Shown in pieces: positions 27,994 through 36,115 of a stretch of DNA of 36,115 nt. The position numbers and the translations under genes were made by a program. The notes under the pieces are model-generated. The model did no database searches. It had not been told where the DNA came from and was given only the letters and a program-made list of their open reading frames with translations. Positions within the stretch are counted from its first letter, which is position 1. Every line of letters starts with the position of its first letter. Location of the stretch: NCBI GenBank assembly GCA_937952305.1, contig CALFZO010000025.1, forward strand, positions 1 to 36,115, given 5' to 3'. This DNA comes from an uncultured Anaerolineales bacterium (GTDB lineage: Bacteria; Chloroflexota; Anaerolineae; Anaerolineales; UBA6663).

Positions 27994-28428
27994 TCAGCTG
28001 GTCTCGACGGCTGCTTTGAGCCGCGCCAGGTGATCGCCGTCCTCCCTCTTCAACACCGCAACCACCATCGGCACCATCAGTTTCTTGAGGCCGGCGGCGC
28101 TGACCACGCACTCCAGGGTTGCGCGCGTGCCGTCGCGCTCCGGCTGGAAACGATAGGTGTAAACCGTCTCGATGCCATCGGTGACGTTACGGACTGCGTA
28201 GCGCTCCGGCGGCTCGAAACCCGTGACCTCCAGCTCGGCCTGGGCCTCCTGGCCGTTGACCAGCCGCGTCTCCCGGTAGCGCGTCCCCGCCCCAACCGGC
28301 CCGTCGGTCACCGCCTCCAGCCTCTGGACAGACGGCATGATCCGGGGCGCGTTGCCGGTATCGGTGATGAACTGGAACACGGCTGCGGGCGGGCGCGCGA
28401 TCCACTCGGTTTGTTCAAAGCCTGCCAT
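27994..28428 (-). CDS. SRPBCC (START-like) ligand-binding family protein
   Basis: 144 residues with no signal peptide. It opens QTEWIARPPAAVFQFITDTGN, the typical first strand and helix of polyketide-cyclase/SRPBCC proteins. ETRLVNGQEAQAELEVTGFEPPERY and YRFQPERDGTRATLECVVSA are the following strands, with a long C-terminal helix ending DGDHLARLKAAVETS. Such proteins bind small hydrophobic ligands; no catalytic residues can be assigned. A very strong AGGAGG lies 5-6 nt before the ATG. It sits 51 nt downstream of an AraC-type regulator on the same strand, which may control it. Confidence 0.88.
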   Translation of the reverse strand: MAGFEQTEWIARPPAAVFQFITDTGNAPRIMPSVQRLEAVTDGPVGAGTRYRETRLVNGQEAQAELEVTGFEPPERYAVRNVTDGIETVYTYRFQPERDGTRATLECVVSAAGLKKLMVPMVVAVLKREDGDHLARLKAAVETS

Positions 28429-28479
28429 GTTGACCTCCTGTAGGTGCGCGTCCGGAACGGCTGAGCGGCGCCGGACCCG

Positions 28480-29427
28480 TCACGGTCTGGGCTGCCCAGC
28501 GGCTGGCTCGATGGGCAGAAACACGTCGGTGTAATCAATGCGCAGGTCATCGTTGACACGCGTATGCCCGTAGACCTCGAAGGGCGGGGCCACGCGGAGC
28601 TGGTGCGCGCCGTTCAGGACGCAGGTGTCGTAGACGTGGGCGTAGGTCGCCGCCAGGTTCTCAAACGAGCCATAATGCCGCCCAACCCCGTACAGGCCGG
28701 GGCCCAGCGTCTGGGCCCAGATGCCGCCAGCCGGGCGCCGGAATTCCGGCACCTGGATACAGACGTCGAAGCGCTGCTTCTCGAGCGGCGTGACGGACGG
28801 GTCATCCTGAGGGACGCCGATCAGGAGCGAATCCGGGCCGACCAGGCCCTGCGCACGGCCCCAGGCGAACAGCGCCTCCCACAGCGAGGCGAGGGACGAA
28901 CCCGGCTCCAGGACGCCAGCATAAGGGCCGACGTGGCGGATGAAGGCCACCAGCAGCGGCCGGACACGCTCCAGGCGAACGCGGGCCTCGGTGGCGCCGT
29001 TGGGCAGCAGCGCCGCGTCGGCGGCGAAGACTTGCGGCGGGCGCCGCTCCAGTTGCAGACGCCGCTGGCGGTCCCGGGCCGCGCTCAGAAAGTCCTCCCG
29101 GTAGGCGCTGGGCGGCAGGCCGAAGCGGCGCGCGAAGGCCCGCGTGAAGGTCTCGTGCGTCTTGAAGCCGGCCTCCAGCGCGATCTCAAGCACCGGGGCC
29201 TGGCTGATCTTGAGCCGGTACGCGCTGCGCTCCAGCCGCAGCCGGCGGACGTATTCCTTGACCGGCTCGCCCACGTAGCCGGTGAACAGGCGGTGGAAAT
29301 GGTAGGGCGAGAAGCCGGCGCGCTCGGCCAGGACCGGCAGCGACAGGTCGCCGTCCAGGTGAGTCTGGATGTGGACCAGCGCCGCCAGCAGCGCGGTCTG
29401 GTATTTCTCGTCGGCCTTGAATTGCAT
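28480..29427 (-). CDS. AraC-type regulator with GyrI-like effector domain
   Basis: 315 residues. The N-terminal AraC/XylS double helix-turn-helix (about 10-110) contains LSLPVLAERAGFSPYHFHRL, then VKEYVRRLRLERSAYRLK and VLEIALEAGFKTHETFTRAFARRFG. A GyrI-like/effector-binding domain (about 150-310) contains FIRHVGPYAGV, IGVPQDDPSVTP, RFDVCIQVPE and YGVGRHYGSFENL. This order (DNA-binding first, GyrI-like second) is that of Rob/TipA-like multidrug- or antibiotic-responsive regulators. The ATG at 29427 is preferred over the GTG one codon upstream; GAGG is 7 nt away. It is divergent from the acyl-CoA mutase gene and upstream of the SRPBCC gene. Confidence 0.93.
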   Translation of the reverse strand: MQFKADEKYQTALLAALVHIQTHLDGDLSLPVLAERAGFSPYHFHRLFTGYVGEPVKEYVRRLRLERSAYRLKISQAPVLEIALEAGFKTHETFTRAFARRFGLPPSAYREDFLSAARDRQRRLQLERRPPQVFAADAALLPNGATEARVRLERVRPLLVAFIRHVGPYAGVLEPGSSLASLWEALFAWGRAQGLVGPDSLLIGVPQDDPSVTPLEKQRFDVCIQVPEFRRPAGGIWAQTLGPGLYGVGRHYGSFENLAATYAHVYDTCVLNGAHQLRVAPPFEVYGHTRVNDDLRIDYTDVFLPIEPAAGQPRP

Positions 29428-29523
29428 CACGTCCTCGTGCCGCTGACTCTACCTCACCGGCCCGGTCGCTTCTTGACATTTCTTGCGCTTCCCGGGCGCG
29501 GTGCAGCGGGCGCGAGTCTCCTT

Positions 29524-29554
29524 TATAATCGCCGCAGCCCAGACAACCAGGAGG
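29524..29554 (+). promoter_or_regulatory. -10 box and ribosome-binding site of the acyl-CoA mutase gene
   Basis: TATAAT at 29524-29529 and AGGAGG at 29549-29554, 9 nt before the ATG at 29564. This gene, unlike several neighbours, has a leader of about 28 nt. The -35 is not convincing. Confidence 0.6.
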
Positions 29555-29563
29555 CCGGAGCTC

Positions 29564-31243
<1,680 letters not shown>

Positions 31244-31261
31244 CCGGGGCGCTGGCGCAGC

Positions 31262-31609
31262 ATGGATTGGTTCCAGGTCCGCTTTGACGAGGCCGGCTTC
31301 ACGCGGGCCGCACAGCCGCCGGGCCGCCCGGCCTGGCAGGACGCCGTGGCCTGGGCCGCCATCGTCCGCGTCTGCTTGAAAAGGGAAGGGTTCCTGGGAT
31401 CGGACGGCCTGTACATGTTCACGCGTGAGCGCCCGGAGAGTTACGCCGTGCCGCTGGAGGCTGAAGGCGCGCAGGCGCTGCTGGCCGAGCTCATCCGGCG
31501 CGGCCTGTTCGACGCCGAACTCGCCATCCAGGCCGCCACCGCGGACGAGGGCATGTTCTGCTGGGAGACGCCCGGCCCGGGAACGAGCAGCGGCGCGCCG
31601 ACGGGGTGA
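31262..31609 (+). CDS. Small hypothetical protein following the mutase
   Basis: 115 residues starting 18 nt after the mutase stop, so probably in its transcript. It begins MDWFQVRFDEAGFTRAAQPP, then VAWAAIVRVCLKREGFLGSD and ALLAELIRRGLFDAELAI, and ends in a Pro/Gly/Ser-rich tail. No signal peptide, membrane segment or catalytic motif is evident. I do not recognise the family. Codon use follows its neighbours, which supports it being real. A structural or accessory role with the mutase is only a guess from position. Confidence 0.6.
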   Translation: MDWFQVRFDEAGFTRAAQPPGRPAWQDAVAWAAIVRVCLKREGFLGSDGLYMFTRERPESYAVPLEAEGAQALLAELIRRGLFDAELAIQAATADEGMFCWETPGPGTSSGAPTG

Positions 31610-31652
31610 GCCGCCGAGCGCGCCGCCGCCAAACCGGCGCGGGCCGCGCCGC

Positions 31653-31973
31653 TTAGAACAGGGCCGCCAGGATCAGGAACAGGCCGAACAGCGCCAGCGG
31701 CACGCCGACGATGGCGCCCACCACCGTCAGGCTGATCAGCACGCCGACCGCCAGCAGGACCAGGCCCAGCACGGCGGCGATGACGCGCCCGACCAGGCCG
31801 ACCAGCGCAAAGAGCAGGCCGAACAGCAGACGGAACGGCAGGAACAGCAGGCCCCACAGGCCCCAGCCGCCGTGATGAGGCTCGCGCCGGAAGCTGCGCC
31901 GCAGGCTGTGGCGAAGACCGTGGCGAATACGGTGACGTAACATATGCGACAGCGTGTGGGACATCTCAGACAT
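31653..31973 (-). CDS. Small membrane protein with His/Arg-rich N-terminus
   Basis: 106 residues. The first 35 are rich in His and Arg (SHMLRHRIRHGLRHSLRRSF). Two or three hydrophobic segments follow (about 42-65, 66-82, 86-106; for example LLFGLLFALVGLVGRVIAAV), almost without charges. The basic N-terminus should stay in the cytoplasm by the positive-inside rule. An AGAGGAAGG site lies before the ATG at 31973, supporting the start. No family recognised. Confidence 0.7.
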   Translation of the reverse strand: MSEMSHTLSHMLRHRIRHGLRHSLRRSFRREPHHGGWGLWGLLFLPFRLLFGLLFALVGLVGRVIAAVLGLVLLAVGVLISLTVVGAIVGVPLALFGLFLILAALF

Positions 31974-32108
31974 GCTAACCTTCCTCTCAGCACTGAAGCG
32001 TTGTACAGTTCTCTACGCGCGCCCGCTGCGCCTGTTGCGGCCGTCAGCGCCTGCGCCGCGTGATGTAAGCCACGCGTCACCCAGCCCGCCCCACGGGGCC
32101 TGAAAGCT

Positions 32109-32570
32109 ATGGATATCTCTCAAATCACGGATGATCTTTACGTCGGCGGCCAGCCGAGCGCCCATGACACCGCCGGGCTGCGCGACAGGGGCGTGCGCCT
32201 GGTGATCGCGATGCGGGCCTTGCGCCGCCCGGCCGAGGCCTTCGCCGAGCCGCCGCTGCAGGTGCTGTGGCTGCGCACCCTCGATTCACCGCTGACGCCG
32301 ATCCCCACCCGCACCTTCGTGCGCGGCGTGGAGGCCGCCCTGGCCGTGATCCGCGCCGGCGGCCGCGTCTTCGTCCACTGCAAGCACGGCCGGCACCGCA
32401 GTGTGGCCATGGCCGCCGCGATCCTGATCGCGCAGGGCGACACGGCTGAGGACGCCATGCAGCGCCTGCGCCAGGGCCGCAAACGCGCCGACCCGCACAT
32501 CTGGTACATCCGCCAACAGATCGAACGCTTCGAAAAGCACTGGCGCAAGCTGAACCCCCAACTCAGCTGA
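32109..32570 (+). CDS. Dual-specificity phosphatase-like protein
   Basis: 153 residues, soluble. The cysteine phosphatase loop VFVHCKHGRHRS fits HC-x5-R-S, with catalytic Cys91 and Arg97. A candidate general acid is Asp59 in TLDSPLTP. The N-terminal ITDDLYVGGQPSAHD and the C-terminal helix ADPHIWYIRQQIERFEKHW match bacterial DSP/KAP-like phosphatases. The substrate could be a phosphoprotein or a small phosphorylated molecule such as an inositol phosphate. A GNAT gene follows 11 nt later on the same strand, so they likely share a transcript. Confidence 0.9.
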   Translation: MDISQITDDLYVGGQPSAHDTAGLRDRGVRLVIAMRALRRPAEAFAEPPLQVLWLRTLDSPLTPIPTRTFVRGVEAALAVIRAGGRVFVHCKHGRHRSVAMAAAILIAQGDTAEDAMQRLRQGRKRADPHIWYIRQQIERFEKHWRKLNPQLS

Positions 32571-32581
32571 CGCCTGGCCCG

Positions 32582-33385
32582 ATGCCGCCGCTCACCGACC
32601 GTGCGCGCGTGCGCGCACTGCTTGAAACCGACCGGCCGTGGGCCGTCTATGCGCTGGGCGACCTGGCGCCGCCGCACGCTGACTTCGCCGAGTGGCGGGC
32701 GACGCCGGACGGCGCGGCTCTGGTGTTGGTCTACCGTGCCTTCGGTCAGCCGGTGCTGTACGCGCAGGGCGCCCTAGCCGGTCTGGCCGAGCTTCTGGAC
32801 GAACTCACGGCCGAGCCGGAGCTGTATCTGCTGGTGCGGCCGGAGGCGCTGCCGCTGCTGGAGGCGCGCTACGCCATCAGCCACCGCCAGTTGATGTGGC
32901 GCATGCTGCTGGACCCGGCGCGCTTTCCGCGCGCGGACACGGACCTGGCCGGCGCGGCCGCTTTGACCGCGAACGACTGCGCCGCGCTGGAGGCGTTGTA
33001 CGCGGACGGAGCGGCGGCGGGCGAAGCGCCGGATTTCTACAGTCGGGTGCAGGTGGCCGAAGGGGTGTTTTGCGGGATCTGGGAGGAGGGCCGCCTGAGC
33101 GCGGCGGCCGGCACGCATCTGAGCGCGCCGGACCTGAACGTGGCCGCCCTCGGCAACGTGTACGTGCGCCGCGACCGGCGCGGCCGCGGCCTGGGACGGG
33201 CCGTGACCGCGGCGGTGACCGCGGCGCTATTAGAGCGCGGCCTCGGGACGATCGCCCTGAACGTGAACCAGGGCAACGCCGCCGCGCTGAGCGTCTACGC
33301 GGGTTTGGGCTTCACGCGCTACTGCGCGTTCTGGGAAGGCGTGGCGCGGCGCCGGAGTACCGGCGCGTCAGCGGACATCGTCTAG
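32582..33385 (+). CDS. GNAT-family N-acetyltransferase with extended N-terminus
   Basis: 267 residues. The C-terminal half is a GNAT/FR47-type domain: VAALGNVYVRRDRRGRGLGR carries the acetyl-CoA loop (RGRGLG), and ALNVNQGNAAALSVYAGLGF is the classical motif B. The N-terminal half (about 1-120; RPWAVYALGDLAPPHADF, then LLVRPEALPLLEARY) resembles a degenerate second GNAT-like domain, as in FR47-type two-domain acetyltransferases. The acceptor is unknown. The last 18 nt overlap, on the opposite strand, the 3' end of the response regulator at 33368, leaving no room for a terminator between them. Confidence 0.9.
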   Translation: MPPLTDRARVRALLETDRPWAVYALGDLAPPHADFAEWRATPDGAALVLVYRAFGQPVLYAQGALAGLAELLDELTAEPELYLLVRPEALPLLEARYAISHRQLMWRMLLDPARFPRADTDLAGAAALTANDCAALEALYADGAAAGEAPDFYSRVQVAEGVFCGIWEEGRLSAAAGTHLSAPDLNVAALGNVYVRRDRRGRGLGRAVTAAVTAALLERGLGTIALNVNQGNAAALSVYAGLGFTRYCAFWEGVARRRSTGASADIV

Positions 33386-34063
33386 GTTCAGGCGGTAGCC
33401 AAAGCCGCGCACGGTCAGGACGCGCGTGGGGCTGGCCGGGTCCGGCTCGATCTTTTGGCGCAGCAGCCACACGTAGCGGCGCACGCCGCCGGCCTCCGGC
33501 TGCTTGTAATCGCCCCAGACTTCCTGCGTCAGCGTCTCTTCAGACACAGCCTGGCCCTCGCGCTGCAGCAGCGCCTCCAGCAGACGAAACTCGGTCGGCG
33601 TGAGCGGCACCACCTGGCCGGCCCGCTCCACGGTGCGCCGGTCCAGGTCGATGGCCAGATCGCCGAGCGTGTGCACGCGCCGGACCGCAGCGCGGGCCGC
33701 GCGGCTGCGCGCCAGGACGGCGCGGATGCGCGCCCCCAGTTCGGCGAAACTGAACGGCTTGGTGACGTAGTCGTCGACGCCGAGCCGGAAGCCGCGCAGC
33801 TTATCGGCCTCGGCGCTCTTGGCCGTCAACAGGATGATGGGCAGGTCGGCCATCTCGCGCAGGCGGGCCGCCGTCTCCCAGCCGTCCATGCCCGGCATCA
33901 TCACGTCCAGCACCACCAAATCCGGGCGGCTGCGATAGCACTCGCGCACGGCCTCCTGGCCGTTGGCGGCCTGGGCCACGTCGAAAGTCTCCGTCTGCAG
34001 GAACTCGCTCAGCAGCCGGCGCAGGGTCGGGTCGTCGTCCACAATCAGGATTTTGTCCGCCAT
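33368..34063 (-). CDS. OmpR/PhoB-family response regulator
   Basis: 231 residues. The receiver has the acidic patch in ILIVDDDPTLRRLL, phospho-acceptor D53 (LVVLDVMMPGMDG), Thr in ILLTAKS and Lys in DDYVTKPFS. The winged helix C-terminal domain contains LTPTEFRLLEALLQREGQAV, EVWGDYKQ and VRGFGYRLN. Its ATG shares one base with the TGA of the upstream kinase (TGATG), indicating translational coupling; the pair is a complete two-component system. The 3' end overlaps the convergent acetyltransferase gene by 18 nt. Target genes cannot be inferred. Confidence 0.96.
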   Translation of the reverse strand: MADKILIVDDDPTLRRLLSEFLQTETFDVAQAANGQEAVRECYRSRPDLVVLDVMMPGMDGWETAARLREMADLPIILLTAKSAEADKLRGFRLGVDDYVTKPFSFAELGARIRAVLARSRAARAAVRRVHTLGDLAIDLDRRTVERAGQVVPLTPTEFRLLEALLQREGQAVSEETLTQEVWGDYKQPEAGGVRRYVWLLRQKIEPDPASPTRVLTVRGFGYRLNLDDVR

Positions 34064-36115
34064 CAGGCGTCATCCTCCGCCAGGCGCAAGGCGAAAGTAA
34101 AGCGTGCCCCGCCGCCGGGCGCGTCGTCCACGGCAATGTCGCTGCCCTGGGCGCGCAGCAGCTGCTGGACCATGTACAGGCCCAGCCCGTGCCCGTACAC
34201 GGCCTGGGCGTCGCCGGCGTTGAGGCGCTGGAAGCGCTCGAATATCGCCGCGCGCTGCTCGCGCGGGATGCCGGGGCCCTGATCCGAGACCGAGACGCGC
34301 ACCTGGCCGGCCTCGGCTTCAGCTCTGATGAGCACCGCGCCCTCGGGCGCGTACTTGAGCGCATTGTCCACCAGGTGAAAGAGCACGCTGGCCAGCGCGC
34401 GCTCGTCGGCCAGCACCGGCGGCAGACCGGCCGGAAGGTCCAGGCGCAGGCGGGGGCCGGACGGCGTATCGGCCAGCTGCGCCTGCAGGGAGCGGGCCAG
34501 CTGCGTGACCGAAGCCGGCGCGATAGTCAGCGGCAGGCGGCCGGCTTCCAGCGCGGACAGGTCCAGGATCGTCTCGACGAAACGCCCCAGCCGGCGCACC
34601 TCGGTCTGCACCAGACCCAGGCGCTCGCGTGTGCGCGGCCCGAGGTCTGACCCGAGCGCCAGCACCAGCTCCATGCCGCCGGCGATGTTGGTGAGCGGCG
34701 CGCGCAGCTCGTGCGAGACCAGCGCCACAAACTCAGACTTGAGCCGGTCCAGCTCTTTCAATTCCTCGTTCTGGCGGGCGAGCTGCGCGTACGCGTCGCT
34801 CAGGCTGCGCGTCTTCTCCGCCACCTTGATCTCTAACTGCGCGTTGAGCTCTTCCACCCCGCGCCGCGCGGCCGCGGCTGACTCGTAGGCCGCCACCAGG
34901 GCCTCCTGCTGGCGCTTCTGCACGCTCAGATCGTGGGCCGTGCCGGCCAGCATCGGCCGGGTGCCCGGGTCGCCGGCCACCGGCCGCAGAGAGAGATAGA
35001 CCGGGAAGTCGGAGCCGTCGGCGCGGCGCAGGCGCACCTCGCCGGACCAGCCGCTTTCCAGCACCAGCGGCGACAGGCCGCGCGGGATGCGCAGGTCGCC
35101 GGGCAGGCTCTCCGGCGTGATCAGGGCCAGCAGCGATTGGCCGAGCGGATCGTCGCCGTGGTTGCGGCCCAGGGCGGCCGCCAGGGCCGGGTTGGCCAGG
35201 CGCAGTCGGCCCTGGGCGTCACAGATGAAGGCCGGGTCGGCGGCGCCCTCCACCAGCTGCGCGTATTGCCCTAATTCCACCTCGCCCGCGATCACGCCCT
35301 GGCGCGCCACCAGGGCCAGCCCCAGCACGGCCGTCGTCCAGGCCGCCACCGGGTTCAACTGGCCCGTGGTCTGCCAATCCAGGACTGTGTACCAGCCCAG
35401 GGCGATGCCGGCCGCCAGCGGCAGGCTGAGCTGCAGGCGTTTGCGCCAGCGCGCCGGCCCGGCCGCCGCGGCGGACACGACTTCGCCGGCGGGGAGCGCG
35501 CCTAAGCCCAACAGGGCGTAGCCTACGAGCCGCCCGAGGTCGAAGACGGCGTCGTTGTCGGCCAGGCCGCGCAGTCCCAGATAGGTGTAGCCCAGGTCGG
35601 CGACGACGACGGCCATCAGGCCGGCGGCCACAAAACCGAATGACTCGTTCGCCCCGCCCGGCTCCCACAGCATGAGCAGATTGACGAGCAGGACGAGCAG
35701 CGCCAAATCGAGCACCGGGTAGACGGCCGTCCACAGGGCCTCGGCCGGGCGCAAGACCACGCCCGAGAGCACCGGCTGCAGCAGCAGGACCCAGCCGAGC
35801 GCCAGGCTGACGCCGGACAAGGTCACCACATCCAGGAACACGCGGAAGCGCCCGAAGGCGCCGCGCGGCCGGGCGGCGCCGCTGAGCAGGGCCGCCAGCG
35901 CCAGCAGATGGCCGGCCATGTAGACGGGGTCGGCCAGCGACGGCAGCGGCGCGCGCGCGCCGGCCTGCAGGTGGTAGGCGAGCCAGACCACGGCCGCGGC
36001 CAGCCACAGCGCCAGCGCCAGCCCCAGGAACATCCACCGCCGGTTGGCGCGCGGGCGCGCCAGGGCGGCGCGGGCCGCCAGCAGGCCGGGCGGCAGCACC
36101 GCCAGGTGGCCGGCC
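34063..36115 (-). CDS. Membrane PAS sensor histidine kinase, 5' end cut by window edge
   Basis: At least 678 residues. The frame stays open to the right edge, and the first in-window start is a GTG at 36099 in the middle of what looks like a membrane-associated region, so the true start is probably outside. Several membrane segments (about 20-250 from the GTG) precede a PAS domain (ADPAFICDAQGRLRLANPAL, then LRRADGSDFPVYLSLRPV). A coiled coil (QLEIKVAEKTRSLSDAYAQL), HisKA with SEFVALVSHELRAPLTNIAG (H463 from the GTG), and HATPase with LVDNALKYAPEGA, SDQGPGIPREQ and GHGLGLYMVQQLL follow. Its stop overlaps the start of the OmpR-type regulator, its obvious partner. The stimulus is unknown. Confidence 0.93.
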   Translation of the reverse strand, partial: AGHLAVLPPGLLAARAALARPRANRRWMFLGLALALWLAAAVVWLAYHLQAGARAPLPSLADPVYMAGHLLALAALLSGAARPRGAFGRFRVFLDVVTLSGVSLALGWVLLLQPVLSGVVLRPAEALWTAVYPVLDLALLVLLVNLLMLWEPGGANESFGFVAAGLMAVVVADLGYTYLGLRGLADNDAVFDLGRLVGYALLGLGALPAGEVVSAAAAGPARWRKRLQLSLPLAAGIALGWYTVLDWQTTGQLNPVAAWTTAVLGLALVARQGVIAGEVELGQYAQLVEGAADPAFICDAQGRLRLANPALAAALGRNHGDDPLGQSLLALITPESLPGDLRIPRGLSPLVLESGWSGEVRLRRADGSDFPVYLSLRPVAGDPGTRPMLAGTAHDLSVQKRQQEALVAAYESAAAARRGVEELNAQLEIKVAEKTRSLSDAYAQLARQNEELKELDRLKSEFVALVSHELRAPLTNIAGGMELVLALGSDLGPRTRERLGLVQTEVRRLGRFVETILDLSALEAGRLPLTIAPASVTQLARSLQAQLADTPSGPRLRLDLPAGLPPVLADERALASVLFHLVDNALKYAPEGAVLIRAEAEAGQVRVSVSDQGPGIPREQRAAIFERFQRLNAGDAQAVYGHGLGLYMVQQLLRAQGSDIAVDDAPGGGARFTFALRLAEDDA

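Noticed and set aside
27961..28443. Plus-strand frame opposite the SRPBCC gene
   Set aside because: Only its upstream extension resembles the lipoprotein C-terminus. The rest is the complement of a gene with a strong ribosome-binding site and a recognisable fold.
29473..29478. Perfect TTGACA upstream of the acyl-CoA mutase gene
   Set aside because: It is 45 nt from the TATAAT and no -10-like hexamer lies 16-18 nt downstream on the same strand.
31619..31641. Hairpin CGCGCC/GGCGCG between the small hypothetical gene and the membrane protein gene
   Set aside because: A 6-bp stem with an 11-nt loop and no T-run; expected by chance in DNA this GC-rich.

Overview
The window reads as a piece of a GC-rich (roughly two-thirds G+C) bacterial chromosome, most likely from a member of the Chloroflexota. 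This is inferred from very large GAF-type sensor kinases, a large SecA lacking the usual zinc tail, a B12-dependent acyl-CoA mutase in separate subunits, lipoproteins with Thr/Pro-rich linkers, and sparse AT-rich TATAAT-type boxes in otherwise GC-rich DNA. I see no rRNA, tRNA, CRISPR array, transposase or phage gene. The only mobile element I can support is an intein.

Layout. Bases 86-5197 (minus) hold dnaE, interrupted in frame by a 426-residue LAGLIDADG intein. Next come a transglutaminase-like protein (minus) and, divergently, mutM/fpg followed by a membrane-anchored protein of unknown function (plus), closed by a near-ideal bidirectional terminator. Then, all on the minus strand, come add (adenosine deaminase), secA, and a likely operon of B12-binding mutase subunit, meaB-type GTPase, GNAT acetyltransferase and prs. 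Bases 16339-21733 (plus) carry two consecutive hybrid sensor kinases: a 1354-residue protein with a ComP-like PDZ-in-membrane head and GAF domains, and a cyclic-nucleotide-binding-domain kinase. A double hairpin separates them from a minus-strand trxA-phosphatase operon and an orphan receiver in which the phospho-acceptor Asp is Glu.

From 23.3 kb the window is regulatory: an AT-rich repeat-filled intergenic region, an Rrf2/IscR-like Fe-S regulator, and a divergent GAF kinase/LuxR-type response regulator pair. The kinase GAF domain has the His and Tyr spacing of the heme pocket of DosS. Two lipoprotein genes follow, with a decayed duplicate of the second one's C-terminus, then an AraC-type regulator with an SRPBCC protein (minus). 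The catalytic acyl-CoA mutase subunit (plus) carries isobutyryl-CoA-mutase-type residues. The window closes with a small membrane protein, a dual-specificity-type phosphatase plus GNAT pair, and an OmpR-type two-component system whose kinase runs off the right edge.

How it fits together. DNA synthesis and repair (dnaE, mutM), protein export (secA) and nucleotide metabolism (prs, add) form the housekeeping part. The mutase catalytic subunit, its B12 subunit and its G-protein chaperone form one functional unit split over 13 kb. Redox and gas sensing (thioredoxin, Fe-S regulator, possible heme kinase) cluster at 22-26 kb. Several genes have a -10-like hexamer only 6-9 nt before the start codon, so leaderless transcription seems common here.
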